Shown: positions 20,878-25,197 of the stretch, in pieces | Layout of the letters: the number at the start of each line of letters is the position of its first letter | Numbering within the stretch: position 1 is the stretch's first letter | Source: a virus | Reading direction: 5' to 3' (one strand) | DNA length: 25,197 nucleotides | IMG/VR virus record: IMGVR_UViG_3300025264_001379 | Location: 1-25,197 of that record | Notes under the pieces: model-generated | What the model saw: only the letters and a program-made list of their open reading frames with translations | Told to the model about the DNA's origin: nothing | The model's database searches: none | Program-made: the position numbers and the translations under genes

Positions 20878-22970
20878 CGGGCTGCAACCGCTGGGCCCCA
20901 GTCGTCAAAATCTTCTTCCCTGCGCTTCTTTGATCGGTATTCGGCACTTCTCGGGTAACGCTCCACCCAGTCTTTCGCATCGCTATCGATCGGCCTGGCA
21001 CCGCTGGCATACTCTTGGTATAGGGTGTAACGCTGGTCGGGAGTCATGCTTTCGAACCGGCTCAGCGGCAAAATCTCCTCCTCTACCGGCTGATGCAGAC
21101 TGCGTGATTGCGCTCGTATCAGCTCCCCATTAATCGTGCCCAGGGCGCCCAGGCTCATGCTGTTGTCGTGCTCCAGCAGCGGCTGGCCACGGCGCTCTTC
21201 CTCAATCTCCTGAATCTGAGCCTCCTTGCGACGCAGTCGGCCTTCAAACCGCTTCTCGCGCGCCTGCTCAACAAACGGAACCGGGTAGTAGTCGGTGCGG
21301 TTAGCGTTCCACTCCGCGCGGCATATCAGGCGGTCGTGCTCTGGCTCAAAGATCCAGATGTGGTTGGCGTTGTTCAGGTCGTAAGCCACGTGAACCTCCT
21401 CGCCGTGCCACTCGGTCAGCTCATTGCTGAAATACCGGTTGGCGAAAAGCTCGATCTCGCCACGGCGAACCTTACGGGTAACCCTCGGACGGAAGATCTG
21501 GGCGGCTTCATCGCCAGTTAGCATTACCGGCTGCCAGCCCTGGTCTACGAACATTTGCCACTGCTCGTCCGGGGTTGCATGGCGGCGCTTGCCGGTGGCA
21601 TCAGTCACTTTCGGCAGGGTGCTGTGGGGCCGACTGTTGTACCAATCCACTCGCGCATGCACCCACTCCATGAACTCAGGAAAACCCATCAAGTGCATGG
21701 TGCCGCCTTCACGGATAGCCTTCCGGCTCATCTTGAACTGGCTCTGACGCGCCTGCTGATCCATGTCAGCCCCCATATAGCCCGGCAGAGTTTTGGCGCC
21801 ACTCACCCAAAGGGTTTGGTGTACACGCTCAACCACGCCACGCGCTTGCGAGTTGTAAGGGATGGAGTGCGTCATGGTGGTGCCCAGGCGGGCCATTACT
21901 CCGGTGGCTTCGTCTTTGAGCATGGCGTTGCAGTAGCCGGAGCCGTTATCCACGTAGTTGATCGCTGGCACTGCCTTTCCGCAGGCATCCATGAAAGCGT
22001 CCAAAACCGCAATACCGCTCTCAGCCAAGGCCACGGAAACGCCCACCACTCGCCGGGTAGCGATGTCTATCCAGGTAGTCACCTCTGGCCGGAAGGGCCG
22101 CCCGTGCAGTGGGTGCTGAACCTCGCCATCGAAGGTGTGACCGTCGGCGCTGTAAATGTCCGCCGGCAACAACTTGCTGAAGTCGCGCCGAGTGAACGGC
22201 AGGATGTTTTTCAGCTCGCGGGCGCCCATGCGGCCCTGGTTCTTGGCGATGTTGCCCATTTTCTTGAGAAAACGGCGCACCGAATCAATGCTGGGCGGCT
22301 TGCCCTCGCCCTGCCAGTTCGCCACCATTTCTGCGTGGGCAGCGTTGATGGACGGCTTTTCCGGGCGCTGCCAGCGCATCAGGAAATCGTTTGCCCAGAC
22401 CGGTACCGGATCGGGTTGGCGCTTCTTTGGGGCCAGCTGCTTAACGTCTGTGTAGAGGTAGCGTTTTAAGCTGCGCAGACTGGGGTAAGGCGAATTCCCG
22501 CCTCTCCCGCGCCTGTCTTTGGTCATGCGTAAAGCCTTGTCCAGCGCCGGGTTGCTGATCGCCAACTGCCCCACCTCGGCATGGGTGAGCAGGGTTGTCA
22601 TGGCGGCCTGCTGGGTTATGCCCTGAGCCTCTAGGCCCCGGATAGAGTTGATAATGGTTACCCGCGCATCCGCGGCCGATCGCTGCGCCTCCGTTAGTGG
22701 TAGGCTGCCAAACGCCTTAACGGCGGGTGCCAACTGTTGCGCCGGCTCCACAGCTCGCGTTAGAAGCTCGCCAGCCATGCGGCTTTCTAACGCCCTGCGC
22801 GCTTCAAACGGCAGATTGCTGATGTGGTATTCAAAGCCGCCACCGCGACCCATGCGCTGCTGAGCCTCCCAGGATTCGCGCTTGGCTTTTTTGATCATCC
22901 CTGCTTCGCTTTGCGGCATGGCAGGAAGTTTCGCCGAGGCCAGCTCGCTCGCTGTGAACCACTCTTTCAT
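20874..22970 (-). CDS. A: DDE transposase, Mu A-like
   Basis: The start ATG 22970 (MKEWFTASELA) overlaps the previous TGA by 4 bases and has GGGAG 8 bases upstream, giving 698 residues. Residues 1 to about 65 form the Mu-type winged-helix domain (WFTASELASAKLPAMP, GRGGGFEYHISNLP). The catalytic core contains D276 (ADGHTFDG), D341 (YVDNGSG) and E381 (GVVERVHQ), a complete DDE triad. The C-terminal region (TPDQRYTLYQEY) is the part that in Mu contacts MuB and ClpX. It catalyses strand transfer in integration and replicative transposition. An inverted repeat, GCGTTAGA-N21-TCTAACGC, lies near the 5' end. Confidence 0.95.
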   Translation of the reverse strand: MKEWFTASELASAKLPAMPQSEAGMIKKAKRESWEAQQRMGRGGGFEYHISNLPFEARRALESRMAGELLTRAVEPAQQLAPAVKAFGSLPLTEAQRSAADARVTIINSIRGLEAQGITQQAAMTTLLTHAEVGQLAISNPALDKALRMTKDRRGRGGNSPYPSLRSLKRYLYTDVKQLAPKKRQPDPVPVWANDFLMRWQRPEKPSINAAHAEMVANWQGEGKPPSIDSVRRFLKKMGNIAKNQGRMGARELKNILPFTRRDFSKLLPADIYSADGHTFDGEVQHPLHGRPFRPEVTTWIDIATRRVVGVSVALAESGIAVLDAFMDACGKAVPAINYVDNGSGYCNAMLKDEATGVMARLGTTMTHSIPYNSQARGVVERVHQTLWVSGAKTLPGYMGADMDQQARQSQFKMSRKAIREGGTMHLMGFPEFMEWVHARVDWYNSRPHSTLPKVTDATGKRRHATPDEQWQMFVDQGWQPVMLTGDEAAQIFRPRVTRKVRRGEIELFANRYFSNELTEWHGEEVHVAYDLNNANHIWIFEPEHDRLICRAEWNANRTDYYPVPFVEQAREKRFEGRLRRKEAQIQEIEEERRGQPLLEHDNSMSLGALGTINGELIRAQSRSLHQPVEEEILPLSRFESMTPDQRYTLYQEYASGARPIDSDAKDWVERYPRSAEYRSKKRREEDFDDWGPAVAAR
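22757..22793. repeat. GCGTTAGA-N21-TCTAACGC inverted repeat (copy in transposase gene)
   Basis: This has the same 8-bp arms and the same 21-bp spacer length as the copy at 16720-16756. Here the pairing can extend (GAAGC with GCTTTC, one bulged T). The encoded Leu codons are TTA and CTA, unusual in this GC-rich genome, which suggests selection on the DNA. Confidence 0.6.
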
Positions 22971-23248
22971 GACATGCACTCCCAAAGCTTGGCGCCCTGA
23001 AGGTCGTTGCCGTCTATGGCCGTAAACTCGCTGCCTTCGTCGCTGAATGCGAAACAGCCAGGCATAAAGCCGGAAGGCTCAGGTAGGTCCAGCGCCCACA
23101 TGATCACCTGGCCGCGAAAGCAGATGAGATAGCCTTCGTGAAGGTCATGCTGCTCACGAAAGCGCATGCTTGCCTGGCGGTTACGTTCACAGCGGCCTCT
23201 TGTTTTGCTGTCATGGAGTACGCTCTGATTTAGCGCTGCTTTGCTCAC
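22967..23248 (-). CDS. Hypothetical early protein upstream of transposase
   Basis: A 93-residue product from GTG 23248, which overlaps the previous TGA by 4 bases and has a strong GGGAGGT ribosome-binding site. The N-terminal third is basic and Gln/Arg-rich. The middle is strand-like (GYLICFRGQVIMWALDLPEP), and the C-terminus is acidic and ends WECMS. There is no signal peptide or known motif. It is coupled to the transposase by ATGA. No family is recognised. Confidence 0.7.
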   Translation of the reverse strand: MSKAALNQSVLHDSKTRGRCERNRQASMRFREQHDLHEGYLICFRGQVIMWALDLPEPSGFMPGCFAFSDEGSEFTAIDGNDLQGAKLWECMS

Positions 23249-23724
23249 TGGTCACCTCCCAAGAGCAACTCAGGCTGCTGATGCTTTGCTACGTTTCCGC
23301 GCTGATGAGCCAGATCCTCAATCAAGATGGTCAGTGCGCCCTCCACCTCTTCCTGCTCACACCGCCCTTCGTAGAAATCAATCAGCATGCCCATCACCTG
23401 GTTGGTGTAGGCGCTGACCTCGTTCAGTTCCTTATGGGTGGCGCGACGGCCAACCGGGATTTCAACCAGCATCCGGTTGGAGCTGGTGGCGAGGTATTGG
23501 GTTACGAAGTGTGCGCCGCAGGCGTTCTCAAACGCAGGGATTAAGATTGCAGGCATACGCCCGCTTTCCAGATACTTATAAAGCGTGAAATGACTGGGCA
23601 TGCCCATCAGGTCGGCAATGCGATCCACGCTGCGGTTCAGCTTCTCGCGGGCGTGCTGAACGTTCAGCTCCATGCCTCGCCGAAGGCTAATTGCCCGTTC
23701 GTGTTTCCAGTTTTTGCGTGTCAT
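23245..23724 (-). CDS. CII-like HTH regulatory protein
   Basis: The start ATG 23724 (MTRKNWKHERAI) with GGAG upstream is preferred over a TTG at 23811. The product is 159 residues. A HTH (RSVDRIADLMGMPSHFTLYKYLESG, split at about residues 32-55) is followed by IPAFENACGAHFVTQYLA and an acidic helical C-terminus. This layout resembles phage CII/CP76-type regulators of early transcription, but I am not certain of the family. It is the second gene of the early operon after Ner, 103 bp downstream of it. Confidence 0.65.
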   Translation of the reverse strand: MTRKNWKHERAISLRRGMELNVQHAREKLNRSVDRIADLMGMPSHFTLYKYLESGRMPAILIPAFENACGAHFVTQYLATSSNRMLVEIPVGRRATHKELNEVSAYTNQVMGMLIDFYEGRCEQEEVEGALTILIEDLAHQRGNVAKHQQPELLLGGDQ

Positions 23725-23788
23725 TTGTGGTGCCGCTCCAAACTCATGAGCCAAACAAAAAGGTGATTTGTGCCTGTTCGGTGTCGCT

Positions 23789-23806
23789 TTCAGGGCATAA
23801 CCTGAA
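23789..23806. promoter_or_regulatory. Inverted repeat TTCAGG-N6-CCTGAA, operator-like
   Basis: A perfect 6-bp inverted repeat with a 6-bp spacer lies in the 103-bp gap between ner and the CII-like gene. It could be an operator or a weak hairpin. No T-run follows directly. Confidence 0.35.
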
Positions 23807-23827
23807 GGCAAGTCTCAAACTGAGGAT

Positions 23828-24130
23828 TCACCCATGGCACGAAGTAGATTCAACTTGCTGTCTGGCGAAAGGAGCGGTGTTACACTGAGCGTGCGTATGG
23901 CGTGCATAGCGAGTTGGCCAGATTACCTGGGGCTCCACCCCCAGAAACTCAGCCACAATGCGCTCCACCTTCGGGTACGGCATCTTGAAAACGTTGTAAA
24001 ACGTGGTGGGGTTGTTGTAGCCGTTCCGGCGCGCCAGCTCGGCCACGCTGATACCGCATTTGCGGATCTCGGCGGCAATGTCTTGGCGGTGCCAGTCTTG
24101 AAGTTTTGAGCGGGTCTCTGACTTGCTCAT
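23828..24130 (-). CDS. ner: Ner-like DNA-binding regulator
   Basis: A 100-residue protein whose first 76 residues are a Ner/Nlp-type HTH: LQDWHRQDIAAEIRKCG, SVAELARRNGYNNPTTFYNV, then YPKVERIVAEFLGVEPQVIWP, a pattern highly typical of Mu Ner. Ner represses the early and repressor promoters to tune the lytic switch. It has about 25 extra C-terminal residues (HTHAQCNTAPF...) compared with Mu Ner. ATG 24130 has AGAGG 10 bases upstream. It is divergent from the S24 repressor. Confidence 0.92.
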   Translation of the reverse strand: MSKSETRSKLQDWHRQDIAAEIRKCGISVAELARRNGYNNPTTFYNVFKMPYPKVERIVAEFLGVEPQVIWPTRYARHTHAQCNTAPFARQQVESTSCHG

Positions 24131-24153
24131 TTTTTTAGCCTCTTGTTAACCAG

Positions 24154-24164
24154 TTTTATGTAAG
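24154..24164. promoter_or_regulatory. Operator-like site 1 (TTTTATGTAAG)
   Basis: An imperfect palindrome similar to sites 2 and 3. Its centre lies about 25 bp from that of site 2 and close to the ner start. Confidence 0.4.
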
Positions 24165-24179
24165 CGTGTGGGTCACTGC

Positions 24180-24189
24180 TTTACGTAAA
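24180..24189. promoter_or_regulatory. Operator-like site 2 (TTTACGTAAA)
   Basis: A perfect 10-bp palindrome next to the overlapping -10 candidates, so binding here could block both directions. Confidence 0.5.
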
Positions 24190-24276
24190 CAGGTTAGCAC
24201 TATAGACCGAGAGAAAACAACTCCTTGGTGCTAATAAATTCGGTTCAGAGTTCTTATGCTCGCACCAAAGTGGCGT

Positions 24277-24289
24277 TTTTAATGTAAAG
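24277..24289. promoter_or_regulatory. Operator-like site 3 (TTTTAATGTAAAG)
   Basis: A third palindrome of the same TTTA-N-GTAAA kind, about 30 bp before the repressor start, suited to autoregulation. Confidence 0.4.
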
Positions 24290-24316
24290 CCCTTATTTAA
24301 CAGGCGGTTAAGTGTT

Positions 24317-25021
24317 ATGTCTGGCGAAGAAAAGCACTCTGAACTTAGTTCAGACATTCAGCCCTACAACCCTGAACTCTTTTCAGAGCGACTTAGAATC
24401 GCTATCGGGAACGAATCCACCAACAGGTTCGCAAAAAAGTGCGGAATCGGTGAGAGCCTGGTGCGCAAGTACCTAAATGGATCTCTGCCAGGTATAGACA
24501 AAGCTTTGGCCATGGCCAGGGCAAGCGGTGTAAGCCTTGATTGGCTGGTATCTGGCGAAGGGAGCATGCGGGCAGATGAAAAGGCCGACGAAGCCTCCCT
24601 AGATGATGAGTTCGCCATGGTGCCCGGCTACAACATCCAGGTGGCAGCGGGTGATGGGGCGCTGCCGGGGCCGGAGAATGCCACGCGAAAACTGGCTTTC
24701 CGGCATAAGTGGTTGAGGTATCGGGGGCTTAAGGTGAAGAACCTAGCGCTCGTCTTCGCCAAGGGCGACAGCATGGAGCCGACCATTGACGACAATAACA
24801 CGGTAATGATTGACACCAGCCAGAAAGAATTGCGTGATGGGTCCATCTATGTGATCCGCACTAATGATCACCTGATTATCAAGCGTATCCAGACTCGCCT
24901 GGGAAGCCAGGTGCTCCTGATCAGCGACAACAAGGCTTACCCACCCATTGAGGTCAGCATGGACGAGGTTAACGACCTGGAAGTAATAGGCCGGGCGGTC
25001 TGGATTGGAAAGGATCTTTAG
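24317..25021 (+). CDS. c: LexA/CI-type phage repressor (HTH + S24 peptidase)
   Basis: A 234-residue protein and the only clear plus-strand gene. Residues about 22-80 form a HTH (RLRIAIGNESTNRFAKKCGIG, SLVRKYLNGSLPGIDKAL, then LDWLVSGEGSM). The C-terminal S24 domain has the catalytic Ser152 in KGDSMEPT and Lys189 in LIIKRI, 37 residues apart as in LexA. An Ala-Gly pair at about 111-112 could be the self-cleavage site. Such repressors maintain lysogeny and are inactivated by RecA during the SOS response. Mu's own repressor is not of this type. The ribosome-binding site is weak. Confidence 0.93.
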   Translation: MSGEEKHSELSSDIQPYNPELFSERLRIAIGNESTNRFAKKCGIGESLVRKYLNGSLPGIDKALAMARASGVSLDWLVSGEGSMRADEKADEASLDDEFAMVPGYNIQVAAGDGALPGPENATRKLAFRHKWLRYRGLKVKNLALVFAKGDSMEPTIDDNNTVMIDTSQKELRDGSIYVIRTNDHLIIKRIQTRLGSQVLLISDNKAYPPIEVSMDEVNDLEVIGRAVWIGKDL

Positions 25022-25197
25022 CGGCCGGTCGCCGCTGTGCTCGGCGTTAGCCACAAACTGGTGCGAGACTTACTAATTCGAAATAAAGTAAGCGAACATT
25101 ACCCGGAGATATAAGCCAAATCCGGATGGCCAAAAAACGATTTCAATAGTCGTGGCAATTTTTGCAAACGTCGAAGCTGCCGGTAAACAGTGCTCCG
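25022..25197. other. Terminal segment expected near the phage left end
   Basis: Non-coding. It begins with a hairpin (GCGGC-CGGTC-GCCGC, 25021-25035) at the repressor stop, without a T-run. Then comes A+T-rich sequence with an inverted repeat CTTACT/AGTAAG (about 25069-25092) and short AT-rich repeats. In Mu the attachment end with transposase sites L1-L3 lies in this place. On the minus strand a TG at 25189-25188 could be a terminus, but I cannot confirm it. Confidence 0.35.

Larger units (their letters stand above)
24131..24316. promoter_or_regulatory. Divergent early/repressor control region
   Basis: This A+T-rich 186-bp region between ner (minus) and the repressor (plus) should carry both promoters and their operators. 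Possible -10 boxes overlap at 24199-24206: TATAGT on minus and TATAGA on plus, the latter with TTTACG 15 bp upstream. Neither is a strong consensus match. Three similar palindromic sites lie at 24154-24164, 24180-24189 and 24277-24289. Confidence 0.7.
1..25197 (-). mobile_element. Mu-like transposable prophage, siphovirus-tailed (partial)
   Basis: Nearly all of the window is one phage genome. The gene order repressor/Ner, transposase A, ATPase B, GemA, Mor, endolysin, gp27-gp28-gp29-gp30-G-I-T-gp36-gp37 is the canonical order of Mu-type transposable phages. The tail genes are of the flexible lambda type, with no sheath. The left edge cuts the tape-measure gene, so baseplate, fibre and right-end genes lie outside. 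The exact left terminus is not established; it should lie within or just beyond the last 176 bp. No large deletion, frameshifted gene or inserted element was seen, so the prophage looks intact over this stretch. Confidence 0.95.

Noticed and set aside
1-25197. CRISPR array, tRNA or insertion sequence
   Set aside because: No regularly spaced direct repeats, no cloverleaf-like segment and no second transposase were seen when reading through.

Overview
The window is the left and central part of a Mu-like transposable prophage, read almost entirely on the minus strand. Phage left-to-right order runs from high to low coordinates. The host looks like a GC-rich gammaproteobacterium (roughly 60% GC by eye). 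Protein wording is reminiscent of Marinobacter or Pseudomonas, but no host gene is in view, so this is a weak guess. No rRNA, tRNA, CRISPR array or insertion sequence was seen.

Right end and control switch (about 23.2-25.2 kb). A LexA/CI-type S24 repressor on the plus strand faces away from a Ner-like regulator on the minus strand. The 186-bp divergent region between them carries three similar palindromic, operator-like sites. The last 176 bp, beyond the repressor, should lie next to or include the phage left end.

Early transposition operon (23.7-18.1 kb). A CII-like HTH protein, a small unknown protein, the MuA-type DDE transposase, a short MuB-type ATPase, a tandem winged-helix protein, an HTH/Cys protein and another small protein are chained by six consecutive 4-base start/stop overlaps. 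DUF3164, a phage-encoded HU and a small unknown protein follow.

Middle operon (17.5-15.5 kb). A small unknown protein, GemA (gp16/DUF1018), a zinc-ribbon-like protein, the late activator Mor and a small basic protein are again joined by 4-base overlaps. A secreted BamE-like protein of possible moron character follows.

Lysis, packaging and head (14.8-3.7 kb). The order is M15 endolysin, 3TM holin, TraR/DksA zinc finger, DUF2730, a winged-helix protein, small terminase (gp27), large terminase (gp28), portal (gp29), gp30/F, gpG, protease I with a probable nested scaffold Z, major head protein T, gp35, gp36, gp37 and a 44-residue ORF. Candidate sigma70-like promoters sit ahead of the endolysin and ahead of protease I, the same two positions as Mu Plys and PI.

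Tail (3.7 kb to the left edge). There is no contractile sheath gene. A siphovirus tail tube protein is followed by a lambda G/GT-like pair with a textbook -1 slippery heptamer (A AAA AAG) in the correct phase, then a tape-measure gene cut by the window edge. The phage is therefore a Mu-type head and replication module joined to a lambda-type flexible tail, as in the B3/D3112 group.

The most unusual feature is a dispersed 7-mer, CGTTAGA/TCTAACG. I count 11 copies. Two pairs form identical GCGTTAGA-N21-TCTAACGC inverted repeats inside two unrelated genes, and one tandem pair lies just upstream of the candidate PI-like promoter.
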